This document shows positions 1 through 7,204 of a DNA stretch of 18,627 nt, in pieces (the first letter of the stretch is position 1; each line of letters starts with the position of its first letter). Origin of the DNA: an uncultured Gemmatimonadota bacterium. GTDB lineage: Bacteria; Gemmatimonadota; Gemmatimonadetes; Gemmatimonadales; GWC2-71-9. The position numbers and the translations under genes are program-made. A model generated the notes under the pieces. That model did no database searches, was not told the origin of the DNA, and was given only the letters and a program-made list of their open reading frames with translations. The DNA lies in assembly GCA_946479805.1 (NCBI GenBank), contig CAMLHP010000026.1, forward strand, positions 1-18,627, in the 5' to 3' direction.

Positions 1-33
1 GGCGGTAAGGCGGTAAGGCGGTAAGGCGGTAAG
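1..33 (+). repeat. 8-bp tandem array, unit GGCGGTAA
   Basis: Four perfect copies of GGCGGTAA run from the window edge to base 32, so the true left end lies outside. The same unit, in the opposite orientation, forms the seven-copy array at 5461-5516. There the array starts with the last codons and stop of the vanX-like gene. By analogy, a plus-strand gene ending in CGG TAA may stop just left of this window. Between the array and the DUF423 stop (34-90) there are two small hairpins, TCGGC-GCGA-GCCGA at 42-55 and GCATT-CCT-AATGC at 77-89. Either could act as a weak terminator for the minus-strand operon. Confidence 0.9.
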
Positions 34-90
34 AAGGAGACTCGGCGCGAGCCGACAAAGCCGACATGTCCGCACAGCATTCCTAATGCC

Positions 91-492
91 TTACCGGGGG
101 CGGCCCGAGTGGACTGCCGCAAACGCCAGAGCGCACCAGCCCGCAAGCAGCGTGACACCACCCAAGGGCGTCACGAGTCCAAATCCCCGGGTCCCGCTGA
201 GCGACAACACATACAGGCTTCCCGAGAACAGCACCACACCAATCACCAGCAGCCAGCCCGCGACCGTCATCCGGCGCCGGTCGAAGTGAGACATCGCACC
301 CGAGATCACCACAATTGCGACTCCGTGGACCAGCTGGTAGCTGGCAGCAGTGCGAAACGCTTCCAGGCTGGCCGGCTCCAGGTGGTCGCGAAGACCGTGG
401 GCACCAAAGGCTCCCGCAGCCACGGCCAATCCCGCCAGCGCCGCGCCTGTGGCAAGGAGCCGCCGGGCTCCCGGGTCATCGGGATGTGTCAC
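91..492 (-). CDS. DUF423 (YgdD/TMEM256-like) small membrane protein
   Basis: A 133-residue protein of the DUF423 family, whose biochemical role is not established. The family signatures are visible: GAFGAHGL at residues 27-34, YQLVHGVA near 52-59, FSGSLYVLSLSG at 89-100, and TPLGG...LLAGW at 108-119. About four hydrophobic segments predict an inner-membrane protein. The start is a GTG whose last two bases overlap the ctaG stop (GTGA overlap), with AGGAGG just upstream. A much longer reading frame extends upstream inside ctaG but reads as out-of-frame sequence, so the GTG is preferred. It is the last gene of the oxidase operon and is probably translated by coupling to ctaG. Its place after ctaG suggests a membrane role tied to respiration, but that is inference. 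Confidence 0.88.
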   Translation of the reverse strand: MTHPDDPGARRLLATGAALAGLAVAAGAFGAHGLRDHLEPASLEAFRTAASYQLVHGVAIVVISGAMSHFDRRRMTVAGWLLVIGVVLFSGSLYVLSLSGTRGFGLVTPLGGVTLLAGWCALAFAAVHSGRPR

Positions 493-1310
493 GCCTCCTG
501 CTTTGCCCAGTAGTAGAACAGGATTCCAATCGCGCCGAAGATCCAGAGGTTGCCCGGAATCCACATCATCAGCCCGCCGATCCGCTGGTCGTCCAGCGGC
601 GACAGCCCCCACACCCTGGGCGCAACGACATACCATGGATACAGCGGCTTCTCCGCCATCGTGATCATCGCCGCCACCACCTGCATTGGCAGGCTCACCA
701 GGAAGAGGTAAAGCATCCTGGGGCCCAGCGGCAGCGGCGGCACCTCCTCGATCGGGCTCATCACTGGCCACCACATGATCACCGACACCACGATGAACAT
801 CAGGTGGGTCGCGATGTGTACATCATGGTGCTCCATCATCAGCTGGTAGAGCGGCACCGTGTGCCAGGCGATCAGCGTGACACTGAACAGCAGCCCGGCG
901 GTGATGGGATGGGCCAGGAACCGCCCCAGCCTGCCGACCCACGGGATGCGGGCCACCGGTGCCACCAGCCAGCCAGGCGTGGCGTAGATCAGGAGCGGCG
1001 GGAACAGCATCGTCAGGAGCAGGTGCTGCAGCATGTGGGCCGAGAACAGGTAGTAGTCGCTCAGGTCATGGATGGGCCCGTTGAGCGAGAACAGCAGCAC
1101 CACCAGCGCCACGATGAACGCCAGGATGCGAGACGGCTCGGCCGGCGGCCCCAGGCTCCAGCGCCGCCGGGCCCAGGTGATTCCCCAAAAATAAAGGGCA
1201 CCGAGTAACACGGTGCCCAGGATCATGCTGAGATGCGGCGACACCGCCGCCTCGAACGGCCCGGTGGGGCGAGGTCGGGCGTCCAGCAGCAGCCGGACAG
1301 GAATCGACAT
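489..1310 (-). CDS. ctaG: Cytochrome c oxidase assembly protein CtaG (Caa3_CtaG family)
   Basis: A 273-residue polytopic membrane protein with about seven membrane segments, matching the Bacillus-type Caa3_CtaG family rather than Cox11. That family is needed to assemble active caa3 oxidase, probably by helping copper reach subunit I. Conserved histidines lie in membrane segments: HMLQHLLLTMLFP near residues 92-105, then WHTVPLY and EHHDVHIATH further on. Family signatures NGPIHDLSDYYLFSAHMLQH and the WPVMSP segment are clear. The start chosen is the ATG that shares one base with the ctaF stop (TGATG); a GTG one codon upstream is the alternative. The gene sits directly after the four oxidase subunits, which supports the assignment. 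Confidence 0.93.
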   Translation of the reverse strand: MSIPVRLLLDARPRPTGPFEAAVSPHLSMILGTVLLGALYFWGITWARRRWSLGPPAEPSRILAFIVALVVLLFSLNGPIHDLSDYYLFSAHMLQHLLLTMLFPPLLIYATPGWLVAPVARIPWVGRLGRFLAHPITAGLLFSVTLIAWHTVPLYQLMMEHHDVHIATHLMFIVVSVIMWWPVMSPIEEVPPLPLGPRMLYLFLVSLPMQVVAAMITMAEKPLYPWYVVAPRVWGLSPLDDQRIGGLMMWIPGNLWIFGAIGILFYYWAKQEA

Positions 1311-1669
1311 CACACCTGGCCCTGGTTGTAGGTGAGGTGATAGGACATCAGCAGCATGAGCGTGACGATCACGATTGCGGCGATTATGAGCCCCGACACG
1401 AAGAGTCCGGTGAACGCCTTGTGGTCGTTCTTGAGGTGCATGTAGTACGCCGCCACCAGGCCGAACTTGAGCGCGCTCAGGACCAGAAGCACCGGTACCA
1501 CCACCGGCCCGAGGATCTGCTCCGCGGTGCCGCCCCGGTGGGCCAGCTCATACGCGGCCACCTCGAGGCCGGTGAGCACGAACAGCACCAGGCCGATCTT
1601 GAAGTAGGTCGCCGGGCCGGGATCGTGGGACCCGGCCGCGTCTATCGCATGGGTCGCGTGGGCATCCAT
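1310..1669 (-). CDS. ctaF: Cytochrome c oxidase subunit IV (caa3 type)
   Basis: A 119-residue protein with three hydrophobic segments (roughly residues 22-40, 54-76 and 86-110) and the pattern TYFKIGLVLFVLTGLEV...LSALKFGLVAAYYMHLK, which is typical of the prokaryotic COX4 family. It is a small accessory subunit that stabilises the oxidase core in the inner membrane. The His-rich N-terminus (MDAHATHAID) is cytoplasmic and of unknown use. The start is an ATG with a GAGGA Shine-Dalgarno four to five bases upstream; the ctaE stop TGA is embedded in that ribosome site, so translation is probably coupled. It overlaps the ctaG start by one base. Confidence 0.9.
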   Translation of the reverse strand: MDAHATHAIDAAGSHDPGPATYFKIGLVLFVLTGLEVAAYELAHRGGTAEQILGPVVVPVLLVLSALKFGLVAAYYMHLKNDHKAFTGLFVSGLIIAAIVIVTLMLLMSYHLTYNQGQV

Positions 1670-1676
1670 GGTTTCC

Positions 1677-2264
1677 TCAGTCCTTCATGAGGTAGACAAC
1701 GGGGAAGATCACGATCCACACCACGTCCACGAAGTGCCAGTACAGCGCCGCGATTTCGAGGTTGAGCGCCTTTTCCCTGGGCAGGTTGCCCCTGAGCGCG
1801 GTCCAGAAGATCGTGGCGAGCCAGATCACGCCGATGGTGACGTGGGTGCCGTGAAAGCCCGTCAGCACGTAGAAGCTGGAGCCGAACAGGTTGGTCTGAA
1901 GCTTGAGACCCTCGTGCACGAAGTGCTGGAACTCGTACACCTGCATCGCCACGAAGAACGCGCCGCAGATCAGCGTGGCCCCCAGCCATATCAGGAGCCG
2001 CTTGCGGTCTCCCCTCTGGGCACCGTTGAGCGCCAGCACCACGAACAGCGAGCTGAACAGCAGCAGCGCGGTGCCGACCGTGACCAGCGGTATCTGGAGC
2101 AGCTCGGACGGCGTCGGCCCGGTCTTGTCCCTCCCGAAGTACACGACGTAGGTCGAGATGAGCGACGCGAAGAAGAGGCACTCGGACGCGATGAACGTCC
2201 AGATGGCCACCTTCCGGTTGTCGAGGCCCGTCGTTGTGTGCATTTCCATGGCGTGCGCTGTCAT
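1677..2264 (-). CDS. ctaE: Cytochrome c oxidase subunit III
   Basis: A 195-residue, five-helix subunit III of the short type found in caa3 and quinol oxidases. Diagnostic segments are WTFIASECLFFASLI near the N-terminus, VYEFQHF near residues 108-114, SSFYVLTGFHGTHV (the FHGTHV signature) and ALYWHFVDVVWIVIFPVVYL at the C-terminus. It supports proton uptake and stability of subunit I in the inner membrane. The preferred start is the ATG at the position given. No convincing Shine-Dalgarno precedes it, because the upstream sequence is a 7-bp tandem array filling the gap to ctaD. A second ATG lies five codons in (MEMHTTT). The oxidase genes on both sides make the identity secure. Confidence 0.95.
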   Translation of the reverse strand: MTAHAMEMHTTTGLDNRKVAIWTFIASECLFFASLISTYVVYFGRDKTGPTPSELLQIPLVTVGTALLLFSSLFVVLALNGAQRGDRKRLLIWLGATLICGAFFVAMQVYEFQHFVHEGLKLQTNLFGSSFYVLTGFHGTHVTIGVIWLATIFWTALRGNLPREKALNLEIAALYWHFVDVVWIVIFPVVYLMKD

Positions 2265-2281
2265 GCTGGTCGCTTGTCAGA

Positions 2282-2344
2282 AGTCACGAGTCTCAAGTCA
2301 CAAGTCACAAGTCGCGAGTCACAAGTCACAAGTCACGAGTCGCG
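2282..2344. repeat. 7-bp tandem array, unit AGTCACA
   Basis: Nine consecutive 7-bp units on the plus strand, mostly AGTCACA or AGTCACG, with AGTCTCA and AGTCGCG variants; a degenerate unit precedes at 2275-2281. In the sense of the operon the unit reads TGTGACT. It fills the gap between the ctaD 3' element (2345-2374) and the ctaE start. The unit length is not a multiple of three and no frame across it is coding. It resembles in form, though not in sequence as far as can be judged here, the heptanucleotide STRR repeats of cyanobacteria. Confidence 0.92.
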
Positions 2345-2374
2345 AGTTCCCGTTCACGCTGTTGCAGTTCCCGC
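2345..2374 (-). repeat. 30-bp post-stop element (ctaD copy)
   Basis: This begins two bases after the ctaD stop codon. In gene sense it starts GCGGGAACTGCAAC and ends GCGTGAACGGGAACT. The 30 bases directly after the ispH stop (14687-14716, same gene-sense orientation) match at 27 positions, and a copy with an internal 12-13 bp insertion follows the DUF72 stop at 14621. It is followed by the 7-bp array. Function unknown. Confidence 0.8.
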
Positions 2375-2376
2375 AG

Positions 2377-4212
2377 TTACACCGGCGTGAACGCCCACCG
2401 GTACACCGAGAAGAAGAGCAGTGCCACAGCTGCCACCACACCCAACGGTCCGGTCACTGGCAGCATCATCAGCATCACGAACACCGCTGCGGTGCCTATG
2501 GCGGTCATGATCGGCCAGATCGACGGGCTGGGGAGGTGGATCCCCGCGCTGCTGGTTCGCTGCGGCTCGGGCAGCCGCCCGCCGGCGGCGCGCTTGGCCT
2601 CCCACAGCGGGTCGCGTCCGTGCACCTCGGGCTCCACCGCGAAGTTGAACTCCTGCGGCGGCGACGGAATGGCCCACTCCAGCGTGGCGCCATTCCAGGG
2701 GTCCGCCGGCGCTGTCTTCGGCTTCCGCGCGGTCCTGATCATGTTGTAAAGGAACACCAGCTGCGACAGCGCCAGAATCAGGGACCCGGCGGTCTCGATC
2801 ATGTTCATGGTCTCGAAGCCGAGCCCTGCCGGGTAGGTGTACACCCGGCGGGGCATGCCGTGGAGCCCCAGGTAGTGCATCGGGAAGAACGTGAGGTTGA
2901 ACCCGATCAGCATCAGCCAGAAATGGACCTTCCCCAGTGTCTCGTCCAGCAGCCGGCCGAACATCTTGGGCCACCAGTAGTACGCCCCCGACGTCAGCGC
3001 GAAGATCGACCCGCCGAACAGGACGTAGTGGAAGTGGGCCACGATGAAGTAACTATCGGTCTGCTGCAGGTCCGCCGGGGGCGACGCATGCATGACGCCC
3101 GAAAGCCCGCCGATGATGAACATGGCGATGAAGCCGACCGAGAAGTACAGCGGTGTCTTGTACTGGATTGAACCGCCAGCGAGGGTCCCCAGCCAGTTGA
3201 AGATCTTCACCCCGGTGGGGATGGCGATCAGCATGGTGGTGAGGCCGAACATCGTGTCGGCAATCGGGCCCATGCCGGTGGCGAACATGTGGTGGGCCCA
3301 CACGCCGAAGCCGAGGAAGGCGATGAAGATGCCCGAGAAGACCATCGCCGCGTAGCCGAACAGCGGCTTCCGGCTGAATACCGGGAGCACCTCGCTGACG
3401 ATGCCGAACGACGGCAGGATCAGGATGTAGACCTCGGGATGCCCGAAGATCCAGAACAGGTGCTGCCACAGCATCGGGTCGCCGCCCCGCGCGGTGACGA
3501 AGAAGTTGGAGCCGAAGAACCGGTCGAACATCACCAGCATCAGCGCCACGGTGATGACCGGGAACGCCAGCAGGATCAGCACCTGTGTGATGAAGCTCAT
3601 CCAGGTGAACATCGGCATCCGCATGAGCTTCATGCCCTTGCAGCGCATGTTCACCACGGTTGTGAAGAAGTTCACCCCCGCCGCAAGCGACGAGATGCCC
3701 AGGATCTGGAGCCCCACCACCCAGAAGTCGATGTTGAGGCCCGGCGAATACTGGGTCGACGTCAGGTTGGCGTAGCCGAACCACCCCGCGTTGGGTGCTG
3801 CATTGAACAGGAAGCTCGAATTGAGCACCAGCCCGCCCAGCAGGAACACCCAGTAGCTGAATGCGTTCAGCCGGGGGAAGGCGACGTCGCGGGCCCCCAG
3901 TTGCAGCGGGATGAAGTAATTGAAGAACATCGCGCTCAACGGCATGACGGCGAGGAAGATCATCGTCGTGCCGTGCATCGTGAACAGCTGGTTGTACAGC
4001 TCGGGCGACAGGAACGTGTTGTCGGGCGCCCCCAGCTGGATCCGGAGGAGGAGTGCCTCCAGCCCGCCGATCAGGAAGAACGTGAACGCGCTGATGCCGT
4101 AGAGGATGCCGATCTTCTTGTGATCGACGGTGGTGATCCAGCTCCACAGCCCGGTCTTCTCGGGATGGACCGCTGGTATCTCGCCGGCATGGGTGACTGC
4201 GGAAGTGGCCAT
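2377..4212 (-). CDS. ctaD: Cytochrome c oxidase subunit I (caa3, A1-type)
   Basis: The 611-residue catalytic subunit of the heme-copper oxidase. It reduces O2 to water and pumps protons across the inner membrane. Visible ligands and channel residues: His80 (heme a, in MHGTTM), His258 and Tyr262 in GHPEVY (CuB and the cross-linked pair), Glu260 (end of the D channel), His307/His308 (CuB), His393 (heme a3) and His395 (heme a) in AHFHYVL, Lys336 in PTGVKIF (K channel), and Asp109/Asn116 (D-channel entrance). GHPEVY marks the A1 type. The C-terminus carries two extra helices (about 562-608), as in Bacillus-type caa3 subunit I. It starts 13 bp after ctaC without an obvious Shine-Dalgarno, so coupling to ctaC is likely. 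The 30-bp repeat follows its stop. Confidence 0.98.
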   Translation of the reverse strand: MATSAVTHAGEIPAVHPEKTGLWSWITTVDHKKIGILYGISAFTFFLIGGLEALLLRIQLGAPDNTFLSPELYNQLFTMHGTTMIFLAVMPLSAMFFNYFIPLQLGARDVAFPRLNAFSYWVFLLGGLVLNSSFLFNAAPNAGWFGYANLTSTQYSPGLNIDFWVVGLQILGISSLAAGVNFFTTVVNMRCKGMKLMRMPMFTWMSFITQVLILLAFPVITVALMLVMFDRFFGSNFFVTARGGDPMLWQHLFWIFGHPEVYILILPSFGIVSEVLPVFSRKPLFGYAAMVFSGIFIAFLGFGVWAHHMFATGMGPIADTMFGLTTMLIAIPTGVKIFNWLGTLAGGSIQYKTPLYFSVGFIAMFIIGGLSGVMHASPPADLQQTDSYFIVAHFHYVLFGGSIFALTSGAYYWWPKMFGRLLDETLGKVHFWLMLIGFNLTFFPMHYLGLHGMPRRVYTYPAGLGFETMNMIETAGSLILALSQLVFLYNMIRTARKPKTAPADPWNGATLEWAIPSPPQEFNFAVEPEVHGRDPLWEAKRAAGGRLPEPQRTSSAGIHLPSPSIWPIMTAIGTAAVFVMLMMLPVTGPLGVVAAVALLFFSVYRWAFTPV

Positions 4213-4225
4213 GAGGTGTCCGAGG

Positions 4226-5359
4226 TTACCGGTGCGTCCGGAGGTAGGCTGCCACCATCGCGGCCTGCTCCGACGTGAGACCGAGATTCTGCATCAGGAC
4301 GCCGACCTTGAGCTTCTGCGGGTCCTGGATCCACGCCGCCAGGTTGGCGTCGGTGTTGAGCAATGTGCCAGCCGCTATGTGCCGCCGGCTCCCCACATTG
4401 GCCAGGTTCGGGCCGATCATCTGGCGGGTTTCCATGGCATTGAGCGAATGACAGATGGTGCACCGCGCCTGGAACAGCTTCCCGCCCGAATCGGCCTCGG
4501 CCGCAACGGGTGCCTGTGCCGCCAGAGTCGTCACCGTGGTGTCGCCCGCCTGGACCTGCCCAGCCGCCGAGCCGCCGAGCCGCCCGGCTACGGCGGCCGA
4601 ATCGGCCGGTGCCGAATCAACCGGTGCAGTGGCCTTGAGACCGGCCACGAAGGCGTCGAACTCCTCCGGTGACTCGACCACCACGTGGAACGCCATCTTC
4701 CCGTGCTGGATGCCGCAGAACTCGGCGCACTGGCCCGAGTAGTATCCGGCGGAGTCGGCGTTGAACCAGAGAGTGGTGGTGCGGTTGTTGAAGACGTCGC
4801 GCTTGCCGGCCAGCTGGGGAATCCAGAAACTGTGGAGCACGTCCTTGGTGGTCATCTTCAGCGTGACAGTGCGGCCCTGGGGCACGTGCAGCTCGTTGGC
4901 CGTGACCAGACCCTCCTGCGGATAGCGGAACTCCCACCACCACTGGTGGCCGATCACCTCGACCTCCAGGGCATCGCCGGCCGGCACCTTGTATGACTCG
5001 AAGATGGCTCTGACCGTCGGCACCGCGATCACTGCCAGCACCAGCGCCGGAATGGCAGTCCAGATGATTTCCAGCATGGTGTTGCCGTGGACCTGGGCCG
5101 GTTCCGGGTCGTCCGGCTTCCCCCGGTAGCGCCACATCACCCACAGCAGGGCGCCCTCGACCAGGACGAACACCACTACCGCCGCCCAGACGGTGTTCAT
5201 CAGGACACCGTCGACCATCCGGGTAAAATCAGCCTTGGGATGGAGCGTGCTTTGCGGATACTGCTCTGATGTGCCACCGCAGGCGGCAAGGGCTAGCGAA
5301 ACAAGGACTACGGGCACCCACCATCGAATGCGGCGGGCGGCACGGGTCCAGGAGGCCAT
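4226..5359 (-). CDS. ctaC: Cytochrome c oxidase subunit II with fused cytochrome c domain
   Basis: 377 residues. A lipoprotein signal peptide with lipobox LAAC (Cys27) is followed by two transmembrane helices (about 53-76 and 97-117). The periplasmic CuA domain has His176, Cys211, Glu213, Cys215, His219 and Met222 (CAEFCGIQHGKM) and the QWWWEF aromatic cluster. An Ala/Ser/Pro-rich linker (about 243-290) leads to a class I cytochrome c domain with CTICH (Cys300, Cys303, His304) and probable axial Met356. This is the caa3 architecture: electrons enter through the fused heme, pass to CuA, then to subunit I. It is the first gene of the operon, with an AGGA eight bases before ATG and a sigma70-like promoter at 5419-5447. 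Confidence 0.97.
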   Translation of the reverse strand: MASWTRAARRIRWWVPVVLVSLALAACGGTSEQYPQSTLHPKADFTRMVDGVLMNTVWAAVVVFVLVEGALLWVMWRYRGKPDDPEPAQVHGNTMLEIIWTAIPALVLAVIAVPTVRAIFESYKVPAGDALEVEVIGHQWWWEFRYPQEGLVTANELHVPQGRTVTLKMTTKDVLHSFWIPQLAGKRDVFNNRTTTLWFNADSAGYYSGQCAEFCGIQHGKMAFHVVVESPEEFDAFVAGLKATAPVDSAPADSAAVAGRLGGSAAGQVQAGDTTVTTLAAQAPVAAEADSGGKLFQARCTICHSLNAMETRQMIGPNLANVGSRRHIAAGTLLNTDANLAAWIQDPQKLKVGVLMQNLGLTSEQAAMVAAYLRTHR

Positions 5360-5390
5360 GTCGGCAATCCTGTTGGAAAGGAGTAAAACA

Positions 5391-5409
5391 GATCGTCGGG
5401 GGGACGATC
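5391..5409 (-). promoter_or_regulatory. Perfect inverted repeat in ctaC leader
   Basis: GATCGTC and GACGATC form a perfect 7-bp stem around five bases, G on the plus strand and C in the transcript. If the promoter at 5419-5447 is correct, transcription starts near 5412 and the stem lies only a few bases into the mRNA. It could be an mRNA-stabilising 5' stem or a repressor operator. No known regulator box was recognised. Confidence 0.55.
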
Positions 5410-5418
5410 GGACGTGCC

Positions 5419-5447
5419 ATCTTATCCGGTCCCTCTGCCAAAATCAA
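5419..5447 (-). promoter_or_regulatory. Sigma70-like promoter of the caa3 operon
   Basis: Read on the minus strand, -35 TTGATT (5447-5442) and -10 TAAGAT (5424-5419) are separated by exactly 17 bases. Both are close to the TTGACA/TATAAT consensus, and the ctaC ATG lies about 55 bases downstream. The match stands out in GC-rich sequence. No transcription start data are available. Confidence 0.6.
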
Positions 5448-5460
5448 GCAGCAGCAACGC

Positions 5461-5516
5461 TTACCGCCTTACCGCCTTACCGCCTTACCGCCTTACCGCC
5501 TTACCGCCTTACCGCC
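5461..5516. repeat. 8-bp tandem array, unit TTACCGCC (GGCGGTAA in gene sense)
   Basis: Seven perfect copies of TTACCGCC. In the sense of the vanX-like gene this is GGCGGTAA repeated, and the first unit contains that gene's last codon CGG and its stop TAA (5509-5511). The array therefore starts inside the coding sequence and continues into the 3' flank up to the ctaC promoter region. The same unit forms the array at 1-33 in the opposite orientation. Confidence 0.95.
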
Positions 5517-6282
5517 CCACCGGCACGTCGAACGGGACCGGGTTCTCCACCGGGTAGCTGAAATGCCACCATTCCTGTTCGTAGTTCACGAAGCCCTCGG
5601 CCTCCATGGCGTCAACCAGCACCGAGCGATTCCGCGCCACCCTGCCAGTGGCATTGGCCGTGTGGGCCGACTCATCGAACGTGTCGAAAGGCGTTCCCAT
5701 GTCGAGCGGTGCGCCAGTGGCCCGCGACACCACCGTCAGGTCCACCGCCACTCCCATGTTGTGGCGGCTTCGGCGTGCGATATAGCCGTCATCCAGGAGC
5801 GCGACCCGCCCGGTCCGCTCGGCCCACTCCACCATGGCCAGGGTGGCGCGGACCGGCCGGTATCCATCGTACACCAGCAGTCCCAGTCCCTGGCGCGAAA
5901 GCCGCGCCTGGACCCGCCCCAGCGCCTCGGCCGCCTCGCGCCTGAGCAGCGCCCGGTTGGCGTCGTATCCCGGCAGCGGCGCACCGGTGAAGTTGTCACT
6001 GCCCTGGTAGCGGGCATCCACCCGGATGGTGCTGTCGATGTCGCGCACATCGGCCAGCAACCGGAGCGCCATCGAGTCGGCAGCCACAGGAACAGGAGCG
6101 GCATTGGCGTCGACCGCCGCCGGCGCAGGCGCACAGCCCAGGGCCAGCACCGCTCCCAGTACCGCTGCCGGCACCGCGCCACCGCCAGCCTGCTGCCAGC
6201 CCCATCGCCGCCCGCCCCATCCGCGCCAGCCGGATGCGCGCCGGCCAGTTGCGAGCAATCCAGCCCGACGCCGACTAGCCAC
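5509..6282 (-). CDS. VanX/DdpX-like D-Ala-D-Ala dipeptidase, lipoprotein
   Basis: A 257-residue zinc metallopeptidase of family M15D, which hydrolyses D-alanyl-D-alanine. Catalytic signatures: YDGYRP (residues 138-143), SRHNMGVAVD with zinc ligands His174 and Asp181, and EWWH with catalytic Glu237 and zinc ligand His240. The spacing agrees with VanX. The N-terminus has a lipobox (LALGC, Cys50), so the protein is probably periplasmic and membrane-anchored. The residues before it form an unusually long, Arg/Trp-rich stretch. The start used is a GTG overlapping the copD stop by eight bases; a later start is possible because signal peptides rarely have such a long n-region. As the last gene of a copC-copD operon it more likely serves peptidoglycan recycling or envelope upkeep than vancomycin resistance, since no vanHA or regulators are present. 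Confidence 0.85.
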   Translation of the reverse strand: MASRRRAGLLATGRRASGWRGWGGRRWGWQQAGGGAVPAAVLGAVLALGCAPAPAAVDANAAPVPVAADSMALRLLADVRDIDSTIRVDARYQGSDNFTGAPLPGYDANRALLRREAAEALGRVQARLSRQGLGLLVYDGYRPVRATLAMVEWAERTGRVALLDDGYIARRSRHNMGVAVDLTVVSRATGAPLDMGTPFDTFDESAHTANATGRVARNRSVLVDAMEAEGFVNYEQEWWHFSYPVENPVPFDVPVGR

Positions 6283-7204
6283 CGAGACCCGCCGGCGATA
6301 GCGCTACCAGCACCGCTGTCGCGGCCAGGAGCAGGGTGCCAAGTACCAGCTCCGCGACCGCGGAACGCGCCAGCCGCTCGGAGCCCGGCTCTGCCCCGAG
6401 CGCCGGGCGAACTCGCTTCCAGTTATACCAGCCTGTCAGCAGTACTCCCCCGAGCAGCGCCACCTTCACCAGCATGGTGCGGCCGTAGGCGGTGGTGAAA
6501 ATCGCTCCGATTCCGCCGTTGTAGCTGAGGCCCAGCACCAGGCCGAGTGCCACCGCCGATCCGGCGCAGACAAGCGCGAGGGGCGAGAATGCGTTCACCA
6601 GCCTCGCGATGACCTGCTCCCTGCGCGGGTCATCGAGAGTGGCGGGATAGACCGAGGCCAGCAGTGCAGTGAGCGTCCCCAGCCATGAAGCACCGGCGGC
6701 CAGATGGAGAGAGTGCAGCAGCGGGCCCACTCGCGGCCCCCAAGGGTGCTCGATGGCATGGCCCGTGAGCGGCGTGGCAATCAGGCAGAACAGGACCGCC
6801 GCCCACACCACCAGCCAGCCCGCGCTCCAGCGCCGCGCCAGGGCGTATCCCAGCAGCGCCAGAATGGCCGCCATGAACTGCAGGTGCCAGCCGGCTCCCC
6901 AGCTGGTATGGTCCAGCACGGTGTGGATGTCCTCCATCGAGAGCGGCAGTGACGGGTCGCTGAAGGCCCGCGCCTGGAGGTACATCTTGAGCAGCAATTC
7001 CATCAGGAGCGCCCCCGCTGCCACCAGCCCCACTGCGGCGGCGCGCCGCTCCAGCACCGGCATCAGGTCGGGCCATCCCGATCCGGTGCGTCGCACCAGT
7101 ACCCGGAACACCGCCGCGCCAACCAGGGGAAAAAGCGATACGTAGCCAAGCCAACGGGCACCGGTGGCGGCGTCGATCAGCGGTGTCGGGTCCTGCAACA
7201 GCAT
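6275..7204 (-). CDS. copD: CopD-family copper transport/resistance membrane protein
   Basis: A 309-residue protein with about eight hydrophobic segments, matching the CopD domain family of inner-membrane proteins thought to move copper across the membrane together with periplasmic CopC. Family-like segments include the membrane histidines in TPLTGHAIEH and LLHSLHLAAGASWLGTLTAL, and the C-terminal ...FTTAYGRTMLVKVALLGGVLLTGWYNW, which is characteristic. The start ATG shares one base with the copC stop (TGATG), and the stop overlaps the vanX-like start by eight bases. The three genes are therefore one tightly coupled unit. It lies immediately upstream of a copper-requiring oxidase operon, so copper supply to that enzyme is a plausible alternative to resistance. 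Confidence 0.88.
   Translation of the reverse strand: MLLQDPTPLIDAATGARWLGYVSLFPLVGAAVFRVLVRRTGSGWPDLMPVLERRAAAVGLVAAGALLMELLLKMYLQARAFSDPSLPLSMEDIHTVLDHTSWGAGWHLQFMAAILALLGYALARRWSAGWLVVWAAVLFCLIATPLTGHAIEHPWGPRVGPLLHSLHLAAGASWLGTLTALLASVYPATLDDPRREQVIARLVNAFSPLALVCAGSAVALGLVLGLSYNGGIGAIFTTAYGRTMLVKVALLGGVLLTGWYNWKRVRPALGAEPGSERLARSAVAELVLGTLLLAATAVLVALSPAGLGG

Noticed and set aside
315..1208. Long plus-strand open frame opposite ctaG
   Set aside because: It lies antisense to a gene with clear family motifs, and its translation is dominated by His, Gln, Arg and Pro, as expected from the reverse strand of GC-rich coding DNA.
2158..4278. Plus-strand open frames opposite ctaE and ctaD, up to about 340 codons
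   Set aside because: They are antisense shadows of oxidase genes with intact catalytic residues; no ribosome site and no recognisable domain.
5461..5516. CRISPR array
   Set aside because: The units are 8 bp and directly adjacent without spacers, and no cas genes are present. The same holds for the 6-, 7- and 9-bp arrays.
5509..6282. Vancomycin resistance gene cluster
   Set aside because: Only the VanX-like peptidase is present; no vanH, vanA/B ligase, vanY or vanRS pair is seen, and a diderm host makes a recycling role more likely.
5269..6498. 409-codon plus-strand open frame opposite the vanX-like gene
   Set aside because: It starts inside ctaC antisense and runs through the 8-bp array; it has no domain and is a shadow of the dipeptidase gene.
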